From contig NZ_CP042345.1 in assembly GCF_007954425.1 (NCBI RefSeq), forward strand, positions 2,540,001-2,604,000: a stretch of DNA of 64,000 nt. The letters are read 5' to 3'. The stretch comes from Novosphingobium ginsenosidimutans. GTDB taxonomy: Bacteria; Pseudomonadota; Alphaproteobacteria; Sphingomonadales; Sphingomonadaceae. A model generated the notes under the pieces. The model did not search any database. It was not told the origin of the DNA and saw only the letters and a list, made by a program, of their open reading frames with translations. Every line of letters starts with the position of its first letter. Positions within the stretch are counted from its first letter, which is position 1. This document shows positions 1 through 6,410 of this stretch, piece after piece. The translations under genes and the position numbers were made by a program.

Positions 1-142
1 CATCCTGGGCCACGGCCTGCACCACCCGTTCCACACCATGTTCGAGGACGTCTACAAGGAGCTGCCCTGGCACCTTGAGGAACAGGCCGAGCAGGCAATC
101 CGCGAACGCCAGACCAAGTGGCCCGAATGGAAGCCGGAATGA
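1..142 (+). CDS. bkdA1: Branched-chain 2-oxoacid dehydrogenase E1 component, alpha subunit (3' end only)
   Basis: Only the last 46 codons are inside the window, reading in frame from base 2 to TGA at 140-142. The tail (LHHPFHTMFEDVYKELPW followed by a charged helix and WPEWKPE) has the character of the C-terminus of thiamine-diphosphate E1 alpha subunits. The identification rests mainly on the next two genes, an E1 beta and a lipoyl E2. Its stop overlaps the E1 beta start as ATGA, so the two subunits of the alpha2beta2 E1 heterotetramer are probably translationally coupled. Whether the complex prefers branched-chain 2-oxoacids or pyruvate cannot be decided from this fragment alone. Confidence 0.8.
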   Translation, partial: ILGHGLHHPFHTMFEDVYKELPWHLEEQAEQAIRERQTKWPEWKPE

Positions 143-1173
143 CCGAGGCCGTCACAACCGTGCGCCGCCTCAACATGATCGAGGCGATCAACGAAGCGCT
201 CCACGTCATGATGGAGCGCGACTGCAATGTCGTCGTGTTTGGCGAGGATGTCGGATATTTCGGCGGTGTGTTCCGCGCGACCGCCGGCTTGCAGAAGGCG
301 TTCGGCAAGCACCGGGTGTTCGATACCCCGATCAACGAATGCGGGATCATCGGCGCTGCGGTGGGGATGGGGGCCTATGGCCTGCGGCCCGTTCCGGAAA
401 TCCAGTTCGCGGACTACATCTACCCGGGCCTTGATCAGCTGATCTCCGAAGCAGCGCGGCTGCGCTATCGCTCGGCGGGTGAATTCATTGCGCCGCTGAC
501 CGTCCGCTCGCCCTTTGGCGGGGGCATTTTCGGTGGGCAGACCCACAGTCAGTCGCCCGAGGCGCTGTTTACCCATGTGGCGGGTCTCAAGACGGTCATC
601 CCCTGCACACCATACGACGCCAAGGGTCTGCTCATCAGCGCGATCGAGGATGACGATCCGGTCATCTTCTTCGAGCCCAAGCGGATCTACAACGGCCCGT
701 TCTCCGGCTACTACGACAAGCCGGTCGAGCCCTGGGCCAAGCATGAAGGTAGCGAGGTTCCCGAGGGCTACTACACCGTCCCGCTCGGCAAGGCGCGGAT
801 CGTGCAGGAAGGCGAGGCGATGAGCGTGATCGCCTATGGCACCATGATCCACGTGGCCCAGGCCGTCTGCCGCGAGAAGGGGATCGACGCCGAGATCATC
901 GATCTGCGCACCCTGGTCCCGCTTGATATCGAGACTGTGGAAAAGTCTGTGAAGAAAACCGGCAAATGCCTCATCATTCACGAAGCGACCCGCACCGGCG
1001 GCTTCGGCGGTGAGCTTTCGGCGCTGGTCCAGGAACGCTGCTTCTACCACCTCGAAGCTCCGATCGAACGCGTGACCGGCTTCGACACTCCCTATCCGCA
1101 CAGCCTCGAGTGGGCCTATTTCCCCGGTCCCGTCCGCATCGGCGAGGCGGTTGACCGGCTGATGAAAGCGTAA
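139..1173 (+). CDS. bkdA2: Branched-chain 2-oxoacid dehydrogenase E1 component, beta subunit
   Basis: This 344-residue protein is a transketolase-like E1 beta subunit. It pairs with E1 alpha for thiamine-diphosphate-dependent decarboxylation of 2-oxoacids from valine, leucine and isoleucine and reductive acylation of the E2 lipoyl group. Visible family motifs are NMIEAINEALH near the N-terminus, FGEDVGYFGG, NECGIIGAAVGMGAYGLRPVPEIQFADYI, RSPFGGG, and the C-terminal EATRTGGFGGEL. The length is normal for the family. I chose ATG 139 because it overlaps the upstream stop as ATGA; an in-frame ATG at 118 would bury 21 more bases in E1 alpha. The E2 gene follows after five bases. YIYPGLDQL and the three-gene order favour the branched-chain rather than the pyruvate complex. 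Confidence 0.93.
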   Translation: MTEAVTTVRRLNMIEAINEALHVMMERDCNVVVFGEDVGYFGGVFRATAGLQKAFGKHRVFDTPINECGIIGAAVGMGAYGLRPVPEIQFADYIYPGLDQLISEAARLRYRSAGEFIAPLTVRSPFGGGIFGGQTHSQSPEALFTHVAGLKTVIPCTPYDAKGLLISAIEDDDPVIFFEPKRIYNGPFSGYYDKPVEPWAKHEGSEVPEGYYTVPLGKARIVQEGEAMSVIAYGTMIHVAQAVCREKGIDAEIIDLRTLVPLDIETVEKSVKKTGKCLIIHEATRTGGFGGELSALVQERCFYHLEAPIERVTGFDTPYPHSLEWAYFPGPVRIGEAVDRLMKA

Positions 1174-1178
1174 CGACC

Positions 1179-2450
1179 ATGGGCAAGTTCACGTTCCGCC
1201 TCCCCGACATTGGCGAAGGCATAGCCGAGGCCGAGATCGTCACCTGGCACGTCAAGGTGGGTGACCGGATCGAGGAAGACGGCAAGATCGCTGACGTCAT
1301 GACCGACAAGGCCACGGTCGAGATGGAAAGCCCGGTCTCAGGCGTGGTTCTGGAAGTGGCCGGGGCCGAGGGTGACATGATCGCGATCGGCTCGCCGCTG
1401 GTGGTGATCGAAACCGATGGTGAAGGGGAGGCCGATGAGCCTGCTCCTGCGGCCAAGGCAGAGGCCGCGCCCGTTGCAGCTGCCGTTCAAGCGCCAGTTG
1501 TCGAAGCCTCGCTGGTTCCGCCGCCGCCACCAGCGCCAGCACCAGCGCCTGTTGTGGAGCAGCCTGCGGCGCATGCCGCAAAGGTCCTCGCCAGCCCGGC
1601 CGTCCGCGCCCGTGCCGCCAATCTGGGGATCGATTTGGCCCAGGTGAAGCCAGCTGAGGACGGCCGCATTCGCCACTCCGATCTCGACGCATTCCTGGCC
1701 TACAATGCGGCCGGCGGTTTTCGTGCGGCCGGTGCCAAGCGCGCCGACCAGCAGGTCAAGGTGATCGGCCTGCGCCGCCGCATTTCCGAGAACATGGCAG
1801 CGTCAAAGCGCAACATTCCGCACTTCTCCTATGTTGAGGAATGCGATGCGACCGCACTGGAAGAAATGCGCGCCCAGCTGAACTTGGCACGTGGCAACCG
1901 GCCCAAGCTAACCCTGCTGCCGCTGCTGATCACTGCGCTCTGCCGCGCGCTGCCTGATTTCCCGATGCTCAATGCCCGCTTCGATGATGAGGCTGGTGTC
2001 GTCACCCGCTTCGGTTCGGTGCATCTTGGGATGGCGACCCAGACCGATGGCGGGCTGATGGTCCCGGTGATCCGCGATGCGCAGGACATGAACCTGTGGC
2101 AGCTTGCAGCCGAGATTGCGCGCCTGGCCGAAGCCGCACGCAATGGTACGGCCAAGAGCGAGGAACTGTCCGGTTCGACCATCACGCTCACTTCGCTTGG
2201 CCCACTCGGCGGTGTCGCGCATACGCCGGTGATCAATCGTCCCGAAGTGGCGATCATCGGCCCGAACCGGATCATCGAGCGGCCGATGTTCGTACCCGAC
2301 GGCATGGGCGGGGAACGCATCGAAAAGCGCAAGCTGATGAACCTGTCGATCAGCTGCGATCACCGCGTGGTCGATGGCTGGGATGCGGCCAGCTTTGTCC
2401 AGGCGATCAAGCGCCTGATCGAAAGCCCGGTACTGTTGCTGGCGGACTGA
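1179..2450 (+). CDS. bkdB: Dihydrolipoyllysine acyltransferase (E2) of the branched-chain 2-oxoacid dehydrogenase complex
   Basis: A 423-residue E2 with the expected order of parts. A lipoyl domain covers residues 1-80, with the lipoylated lysine K44 in TDKATVEM. An Ala/Pro-rich flexible linker follows at about 85-135. The peripheral subunit-binding domain is at about 137-173 (ASPAVRARAANLGIDL). The catalytic acyltransferase domain runs from about 190 to the end, with the active-site motif DHRVVDG (H395, D399). It moves the acyl group from lipoate to CoA in the core of the complex. There is a single lipoyl domain. It is the last gene of the operon seen here; no E3 gene follows, and it ends three bases from a convergent gene. 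Confidence 0.94.
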   Translation: MGKFTFRLPDIGEGIAEAEIVTWHVKVGDRIEEDGKIADVMTDKATVEMESPVSGVVLEVAGAEGDMIAIGSPLVVIETDGEGEADEPAPAAKAEAAPVAAAVQAPVVEASLVPPPPPAPAPAPVVEQPAAHAAKVLASPAVRARAANLGIDLAQVKPAEDGRIRHSDLDAFLAYNAAGGFRAAGAKRADQQVKVIGLRRRISENMAASKRNIPHFSYVEECDATALEEMRAQLNLARGNRPKLTLLPLLITALCRALPDFPMLNARFDDEAGVVTRFGSVHLGMATQTDGGLMVPVIRDAQDMNLWQLAAEIARLAEAARNGTAKSEELSGSTITLTSLGPLGGVAHTPVINRPEVAIIGPNRIIERPMFVPDGMGGERIEKRKLMNLSISCDHRVVDGWDAASFVQAIKRLIESPVLLLAD

Positions 2451-2453
2451 GGA

Positions 2454-2900
2454 TCAGCGCACGATTGCGCTATAGGCGATCCGGCCTTGGCCACGCGACG
2501 CTGTGCGGGGATCGACTCGCCAGCGAACGTGGGTGACGTCCTCGGGCGTTGCAACCCGGTCGCCGATCCGAATCAGGCCAAGCTTGCCCCAGGTGCGGCC
2601 ACCGTCGATCGAGACTTCCTCGTCGCCGTTGGCGCTGCCCTGGTAATAGACCGAACGGGGCAGGGGGTTGGTTACGACAAATCCGCCGTCGCCGCCCAGC
2701 TTGTACCAGCGGACTACATAGACCACGCGGTCGCCGCGGCTGAGATCGTTCGCTGGTTCAAGCATCCGGCCGGACTGCGGCGTGATGCGCTCAACGAAGA
2801 CGGCACTGTCCAAGGTTACGGCGGGACTGGCGAATGCCGCGCTCGAAAGAGTGGTCAGCACAAGGCCGGCAAGCCCGGCAAGAACGGTCCGATTGGTCAC
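2454..2900 (-). CDS. Exported protein of unknown function
   Basis: I do not recognise a named family. The 148-residue product starts with a clear signal peptide (TNRTVLAGLAGLVLTTLSSAAFA, cleavage probably after AFA at about residue 24). A mostly beta-type domain follows, with RGDRVVYVVRWYKLGGDGGFVVTNPLPRSVYY, SIDGGRTWGKLG and a C-terminal VRWRVDP. This resembles the DUF11-like or Ig-like repeat modules of surface proteins, so a periplasmic or outer-surface location is likely. I chose GTG 2900 because it has AGGGGG about six bases upstream and puts the signal peptide at the very start; the longer frame opens with a TTG at 2939 and no ribosome site. It converges on bkdB with a three-base gap. 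A hairpin sits just before the ribosome site. Confidence 0.7.
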   Translation of the reverse strand: MTNRTVLAGLAGLVLTTLSSAAFASPAVTLDSAVFVERITPQSGRMLEPANDLSRGDRVVYVVRWYKLGGDGGFVVTNPLPRSVYYQGSANGDEEVSIDGGRTWGKLGLIRIGDRVATPEDVTHVRWRVDPRTASRGQGRIAYSAIVR

Positions 2901-2909
2901 AAAAAGCCC

Positions 2910-2926
2910 CCTGGTTCGTGACCAGG
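2910..2926 (-). promoter_or_regulatory. Hairpin plus T-tract in the leader of the exported-protein gene
   Basis: A perfect inverted repeat, CCTGGT/ACCAGG with a five-base loop, is followed on the minus strand by GGGC and five Ts immediately before the GTG start. The right arm runs into the AGGGGG ribosome site. It could act as an attenuator-like terminator or as a translation switch. This is a structural inference. Confidence 0.4.
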
Positions 2927-3003
2927 TTTGTCGCAGCAAGGGGCAAAGGAATGGTTAACGCGGCCTTAGCCATAACTCGTGCGTGGTCCTGTCGCGAAGG
3001 CTG

Positions 3004-3032
3004 TTGACAGCCCCGGCATCAGACCGTAGTGG
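3004..3032 (+). promoter_or_regulatory. Probable promoter of tRNA-Asp
   Basis: A perfect TTGACA -35 box at 3004-3009 is separated by 17 bases from a poor -10 hexamer TAGTGG (3027-3032). Transcription would start near 3039-3040, exactly at the left arm of the inverted repeat that flanks the tRNA. The -35 box is convincing; the -10 box is weak. Confidence 0.5.
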
Positions 3033-3052
3033 CGCGGCTCCCAAGTGGCTGC

Positions 3053-3129
3053 GCGGGTGTAGCTCAGTTGGTTAGAGTGCCGGCCTGTCACGCCGGAGGT
3101 CGCGGGTTCGAGCCCCGTCACTCGCGCCA
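3053..3129 (+). tRNA. tRNA-Asp (anticodon GTC)
   Basis: The 77-nt gene folds as a full cloverleaf. The acceptor stem GCGGGTG pairs with CACTCGC (one G-T pair), followed by discriminator G and an encoded CCA. The D arm is GCTCAGTTGGTTAGAGT. The anticodon arm is CCGGCCTGTCACGCCGG with GTC in the loop. The T arm contains GGGTTCGAGCCCC. It stands alone between two leftward genes. Flanking bases extend the acceptor stem. Confidence 0.97.
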
Positions 3130-3143
3130 CTTGGGACGTTTTT
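3126..3143 (+). terminator. Right arm of a tRNA-flanking inverted repeat with T-tract; possible terminator
   Basis: CCCAAGTGGC at 3040-3049 is the exact reverse complement of GCCACTTGGG at 3126-3135, which starts inside the tRNA 3' end. Five Ts follow at 3139-3143. The whole precursor can therefore fold with its 5' and 3' flanks paired outside the tRNA. That would serve as a terminator stem or a processing structure. Confidence 0.5.
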
Positions 3144-4226
3144 CTAGAAAGCTTCGGAATAGTCCACGGACTGGCTGCCCGCTGGCAGGCTGACGATCAT
3201 GCCATCGTGAGCCAGGCGCAGGTCGCCCGAATAGATCTTTGGCGCATCGCCCACAAACAGCCGTTCGATCAGCTTGGCCGGCGGGGCCGGGACCATATGG
3301 TACAACACCAGCGCCTTTGCGCCGGCCTCCATGGCCGCACGCGCCGCGTCTTCCGGGCTGGCATGATAGCCCGGAATGTCGCCCATTATCTTGGCTGAAT
3401 CAGCCCGGCCGCGCTTGGCGAGCTGGGCTTGCATTGCGCCGATCATTTTGGGGTTGAGGGCTTCATGGAACATCACATCCGCGCCCCTCGCCGCGTTCAC
3501 GAAGTCCGGCGCGTAGATCGTATCGCCGCTGATCGCCACCGAGCGGCCCTTGTAGTCCAGCCGGTAACCGAAGGCGGGCTTCACCGGATCGTGGATCACC
3601 CGGATCACGGTAATCTTCACGCCGTTCTGGTCGTAGACCACCTTGCTTGGTTGACCCTCCGGCAGGTCAATGATCTGCGCCGTGCCGCCAAAGCCGCCCG
3701 GCCGCGCGACGGCGGGGCCGTGGTGAGCAATGCGGTAGCCACTGTCGAGCTTGTAGGCCTGGATCAGGCCGCCAATCACCTGATCGGTGCCGGCCGGCCC
3801 GCTGACCGGCAGCGGTGTGCCGCGCGATCCGGCGATCCAGGCCTGGAGCAGGAGCTCACCCAGGCCATCGATGTGATCGGAATGAAGGTGCGTCAGGTAG
3901 GCGCCCCGGAGGCGGTCCATCGGGAAGCCCATCCGGCCGAGCTTGCGGATCGATCCCGCGCCGGCATCAAAGATGAAGCCCTGGCGGCCAGCCAGCACGG
4001 CCAGGCACGGCCCGGCGCGATCCGCATCGGGCATGGGAGAGCCTGAGCCGCAGACATAGACATGTATTCCATCGGGGAGAGCGGCCGAGCGATCAACGCC
4101 GACATTCTGTTCAATCGCTGTATCGAAGGCCCGCTGCGCCAGGCGATCGCGCAATGCCAGCAGGATCAGCCCAACAATCACCAACAGCCCGGCAATGCCG
4201 AGGCCGATCTTGCGCTTGGTGCTCAC
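3144..4226 (-). CDS. Membrane-anchored metallo-beta-lactamase-fold hydrolase, RNase Z/arylsulfatase-like
   Basis: This 360-residue protein has an N-terminal membrane anchor or uncleaved signal (residues 7-27, IGLGIAGLLVIVGLILLALR) and then a metallo-beta-lactamase domain. The zinc motif THLHSDHIDG carries H113, H115, D117 and H118. Further ligand regions are VIRVIHDP, AISGDT and the late LYHMVP. The layout (VCGSGSPMPDADRAGPC, FDAGAGS, HLHSDHIDG) is that of the RNase Z/arylsulfatase branch. With the anchor, the catalytic domain should face the periplasm, so tRNA processing is unlikely and an ester, lactone or phosphodiester substrate is more plausible (inference). The start is divergent from the next gene. 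Confidence 0.8.
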   Translation of the reverse strand: MSTKRKIGLGIAGLLVIVGLILLALRDRLAQRAFDTAIEQNVGVDRSAALPDGIHVYVCGSGSPMPDADRAGPCLAVLAGRQGFIFDAGAGSIRKLGRMGFPMDRLRGAYLTHLHSDHIDGLGELLLQAWIAGSRGTPLPVSGPAGTDQVIGGLIQAYKLDSGYRIAHHGPAVARPGGFGGTAQIIDLPEGQPSKVVYDQNGVKITVIRVIHDPVKPAFGYRLDYKGRSVAISGDTIYAPDFVNAARGADVMFHEALNPKMIGAMQAQLAKRGRADSAKIMGDIPGYHASPEDAARAAMEAGAKALVLYHMVPAPPAKLIERLFVGDAPKIYSGDLRLAHDGMIVSLPAGSQSVDYSEAF

Positions 4227-4285
4227 CCTGTTCTCTCCCCGCTACGACCACGGCAAAGGTTGCCGAAAGGGTTGGGTTACGGCAA

Positions 4286-4783
4286 GTGGCAATTGTGACC
4301 ACCCGGCTTGCCCTGGAAGCGACACTGGCGGCGATCCAGCCGGCCCTGGCCGCTGCACAGCAGCGCTGGTGGATCCTGGGCAGCGTGGCAGTGGCGCTGC
4401 ACGGTGCCGAGTTGCACGAGATCAGGGATGTTGATGTCTTGCTCGATCCGCACGATTGCCCGGCGGTGTTTGCGCGCCTGGGCATTGCGGTCCAGTCCGG
4501 ACAGGGCGATGGCCAGTTCCGCTCAGAGGTCTTCCAGCGTTGGGATCAGGCCAGCCTGCCGGTCGAGATGTTTGCAGGCTTCAAGCTGTGCGAGCAAGGG
4601 GTGTGGCACGAACTGCTGCCGCAGAGCCGCATGCCCGTGCAGGCCGGCGCGGTTACCGTTTACATTCCGGAGCGCGATGAATTGATTGCCATGCTGCAGC
4701 GCTTTGGGCGGCCAAAGGATTTGCTGAGGATTGCGGCACTCAGCCCCAGCGGCCAGTTTCCATCCAGACCAGGAAGCGCCTGA
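4286..4783 (+). CDS. Nucleotidyltransferase-fold protein
   Basis: A protein of about 165 residues whose centre has the minimal nucleotidyltransferase pattern: WWILGSVAVALHG, then RDVDVLLDP with the paired aspartates expected to bind metal. Later PVEMFAGFKL and VYIPERDELIAMLQRFGRPKDL fit the AbiEii/MNT-like superfamily, where the final segment contacts the nucleotide. No antitoxin or HEPN partner is adjacent, so a toxin-antitoxin role is not supported. No good ATG exists. In-frame GTGs lie at 4286 and 4295; I took 4286 because AAAGGG lies upstream, but the start is uncertain. The 3' end overlaps the convergent DUF2842 gene by 44 bases. Confidence 0.6.
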   Translation: MAIVTTRLALEATLAAIQPALAAAQQRWWILGSVAVALHGAELHEIRDVDVLLDPHDCPAVFARLGIAVQSGQGDGQFRSEVFQRWDQASLPVEMFAGFKLCEQGVWHELLPQSRMPVQAGAVTVYIPERDELIAMLQRFGRPKDLLRIAALSPSGQFPSRPGSA

Positions 4784-4955
4784 GCGGCAACAGCCAGACA
4801 ACGCCGAGCAGGATGTAGATCGGCGTCTGCAGCAGCGCATGCCATTCGGTTATCAGCGGGGCGATATAGCGCGCGATCAGCAGGCCATAGACGATCAGCA
4901 CAGTCAGCAAGCCAAGTACGCCTACGGGAATTCGCCAGGTCGGTTCAGTGCGCAT
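4740..4955 (-). CDS. DUF2842 small membrane protein
   Basis: A 71-residue protein with two predicted transmembrane helices (residues 10-30, VGVLGLLTVLIVYGLLIARY, and 42-62, LLQTPIYILLGVVWLLPLRR) and a short C-terminal FLVWMETGRW. This matches the alphaproteobacterial DUF2842 family, which has no known function. Its ATG shares one base with the cyclo-ligase stop (TGATG), so it is very probably translated from the same leftward mRNA as zapA and fthC. Confidence 0.85.
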   Translation of the reverse strand: MRTEPTWRIPVGVLGLLTVLIVYGLLIARYIAPLITEWHALLQTPIYILLGVVWLLPLRRFLVWMETGRWG

Positions 4956-5527
4956 CAGAAGGGTCCGTAAAGGCGGGTCGGGGTGATGATCGCATCGAGC
5001 TGACGGTCGTGCGGTTCGGTCGGTAGTTCATCAACCAGCTGGCAGTCCCAGGCCAGACCAATCGCCAGCTGCGGAGGATGCTGAGCCAGCCAGCGATCAT
5101 AATGCCCGGCACCCAGCCCGAGCCGGCCGCCACGGTCTGAAAAACCGACGAGCGGGCAGAACAGAATGTCGGGAATCAGGGCAGGGCGATCGCCCGCTGG
5201 CTGGTGCGACTTGAAGGGATCAGGTTCCAGCAGGTCATCCACGAACGGGTTGGTCCACTCGCGAAATTCCATCGGGGCGTTCCGGTCCGCGAACCAGGGC
5301 AGGGCGATGCGGTGGCCGCGTTCGAAAAACCAGCGGGCGTAATGGCTGGCCGGGGCTTCGGCCGGCATCTCGTGATAGAGTCCGATTACTGCGCCTTCCG
5401 GGATCAGGCGGACGACCGCCTCGGGCGGGCGGCGGAACAGCAGGCCCAGTTGCATTTGCGGAATGGCGGCGACATGTTCGCGGCGGCGCCTCTTCAGTTC
5501 GGTGCGCAGCACCTGCTTGTCGATCAC
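4955..5527 (-). CDS. fthC: 5-formyltetrahydrofolate cyclo-ligase
   Basis: A protein of about 190 residues that converts 5-formyl-THF to 5,10-methenyl-THF using ATP. The N-terminal KQVLRTELKRRRREH carries the basic start of the family, PEGAVIGLYHEMPAE the nucleotide region, and FCPLVGFSDRGGRLGLGAGHYDRWL the conserved ATP/Mg loop. I chose GTG 5527 because GGAG lies six bases upstream. The open frame runs on to 5737, but that extension covers the 6S RNA locus and is not protein-like. In many proteobacteria the homologue lies directly downstream of 6S RNA and is co-transcribed with it, as seems to be the case here. Confidence 0.9.
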   Translation of the reverse strand: MIDKQVLRTELKRRRREHVAAIPQMQLGLLFRRPPEAVVRLIPEGAVIGLYHEMPAEAPASHYARWFFERGHRIALPWFADRNAPMEFREWTNPFVDDLLEPDPFKSHQPAGDRPALIPDILFCPLVGFSDRGGRLGLGAGHYDRWLAQHPPQLAIGLAWDCQLVDELPTEPHDRQLDAIITPTRLYGPF

Positions 5528-5551
5528 GCGTGGCTCCGCGAAGGGGTGGGT

Positions 5552-5708
5552 GACGGGACCACCATGGGCCGTTGCCGGGAAATCCTCTGACGCGTTCACG
5601 TCAGGTGGGGACCATATGTGCCAGACCAGGGTCCGACCAGGGACAGCCCCCATGGATTTGCTTATAGCCTCAGGGATTTTCGAAGGCTCGCACCGGGCAG
5701 TACCCGTC
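5552..5708 (-). ncRNA. ssrS: 6S RNA (SsrS), RNA polymerase-binding regulatory RNA
   Basis: The stretch between zapA and the cyclo-ligase gene is the classical position of 6S RNA. The 5' end GACGGG (5708-5703) pairs with CCCGTC (5557-5552). After one bulged U, ACTGCC pairs with GGTGGT, giving a closing stem of about 12 bp and a transcript of about 157 nt. Inside, the 5' side of the central bubble reads CCCTGAGGCTATAAGC, close to the CCCTGAGCC of the E. coli RNA. The 3' side contains the small hairpin CTGACG-tgaacg-CGTCAG, like the bubble hairpin of known 6S RNAs. A -10/-35 pair lies just upstream. 6S RNA binds sigma-70 holoenzyme in stationary phase. The end positions are estimates. Confidence 0.82.
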
Positions 5709-5715
5709 GCTGCCC

Positions 5716-5744
5716 TAGATAGGGAATGTGGGGTCAACCCTCAA
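5716..5744 (-). promoter_or_regulatory. Probable promoter of 6S RNA
   Basis: On the minus strand TTGAGG (5744-5739), 17 bases, then TATCTA (5721-5716). Initiation about seven bases on would fall at about 5709, where the 6S closing stem begins. The -35 box overlaps the last codons of zapA, so 6S can be made alone or as part of the zapA-fthC message. Confidence 0.5.
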
Positions 5745-6039
5745 GGGCTAGCGCGCAGGCTTCGAGCTTTGCAGCAATGGCCTCAAGACGTTCGGCCTGA
5801 CTGTCATCAAGCGCCGGAGCCGGGGCAGACGAACGTTTCGCTGATTTTGACTCGTGCACCTCATCCGCCAGCAACAGGGCGGCGAACAGCAATTGCCGGG
5901 TTTCGTTGGTACCCGCCGCGCCCATCGATTGAATCTTGGCGTCGATCGCCTGGCCCAATCCCATGACATGGCCTTCCTCACCCGCAGCGCAGGCTACAGT
6001 ATAGTTGCGGCCACCGATCGAGAGCGTGATGTTGCTCAT
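5734..6039 (-). CDS. zapA: Cell division protein ZapA
   Basis: A 101-residue FtsZ-ring-associated protein that crosslinks FtsZ filaments at midcell. The N-terminal domain has the family opening (SNITLSIGGRNYTVACAAGEEGHV) and the helix LGQAIDAKIQSMG. A coiled-coil helix follows (ETRQLLFAALLLADEVHESK), and the tail is a second helix after a Ser/Ala/Pro linker. The length is normal. The start ATG overlaps the upstream small gene's stop as ATGA. The gene is followed by 6S RNA and fthC, a synteny conserved widely in proteobacteria. Confidence 0.92.
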   Translation of the reverse strand: MSNITLSIGGRNYTVACAAGEEGHVMGLGQAIDAKIQSMGAAGTNETRQLLFAALLLADEVHESKSAKRSSAPAPALDDSQAERLEAIAAKLEACALALEG

Positions 6040-6239
6040 CCTTGGGCCCCCTCGATCAACTGGTCGAGCTCGGCCAGGGAATCCGTCACTGCGGCGCGCA
6101 ACTTTTCATGGCGTGTCCGCAGGTCGGCCAGTTCTTCTGAACTTGCCCCCGCCTGTGCCCCCCGGCGCGTGGCGGCCTCAATCCGCTCAAGCGCCGCTTC
6201 GATCCGCGCCAGCGCGCGGCTGCTGCGTTCCCCGCTCAT
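6036..6239 (-). CDS. Small coiled-coil protein upstream of zapA
   Basis: A 67-residue, highly charged all-helical protein. The heptad-like helix RALARIEAALERIEAATRR is followed by a short break and a second helix SSEELADLRTRHEKLRAAVTDSLAELDQLIEG. No signal peptide, membrane segment or catalytic motif is visible. It overlaps zapA by four bases, so the two are translationally coupled, which suggests a partner role in division. It could be a functional counterpart of the coiled-coil protein ZapB, but I see no proof of homology. Confidence 0.75.
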   Translation of the reverse strand: MSGERSSRALARIEAALERIEAATRRGAQAGASSEELADLRTRHEKLRAAVTDSLAELDQLIEGAQG

Positions 6240-6410
6240 GGTTAAGGGCTAGCGCAATTGCTGGACATCGCAAAGGGCACAGGGCTGGCTTTCCCACGAT
6301 TTGCAATGGGCAAGGGGTGGCCCGCGCTTGACGGGGCGGGGTGCCTCCGCAAAGGAAGCCGGACATCGAATCGGTGGCCCAATCCTGCCCTTTTCCGGGA
6401 GAGCCCTAGC

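Noticed and set aside
2901..2939. TTG at 2939 as start of the exported protein
   Set aside because: No ribosome site, and it would place a charged stretch before the signal peptide. GTG 2900 has a good ribosome site.
5528..5737. N-terminal extension of the 5-formyl-THF cyclo-ligase
   Set aside because: The 70 extra codons coincide with the 6S RNA and have no family similarity. GTG 5527 has a GGAG site and starts the conserved domain.
5743..6255. 12-base repeat AAGGGCTAGCGC at 5743-5754 and 6244-6255, bracketing the zapA cluster
   Set aside because: One copy is inside zapA codons and there is no wider similarity, target duplication or mobile gene. Probably coincidence.
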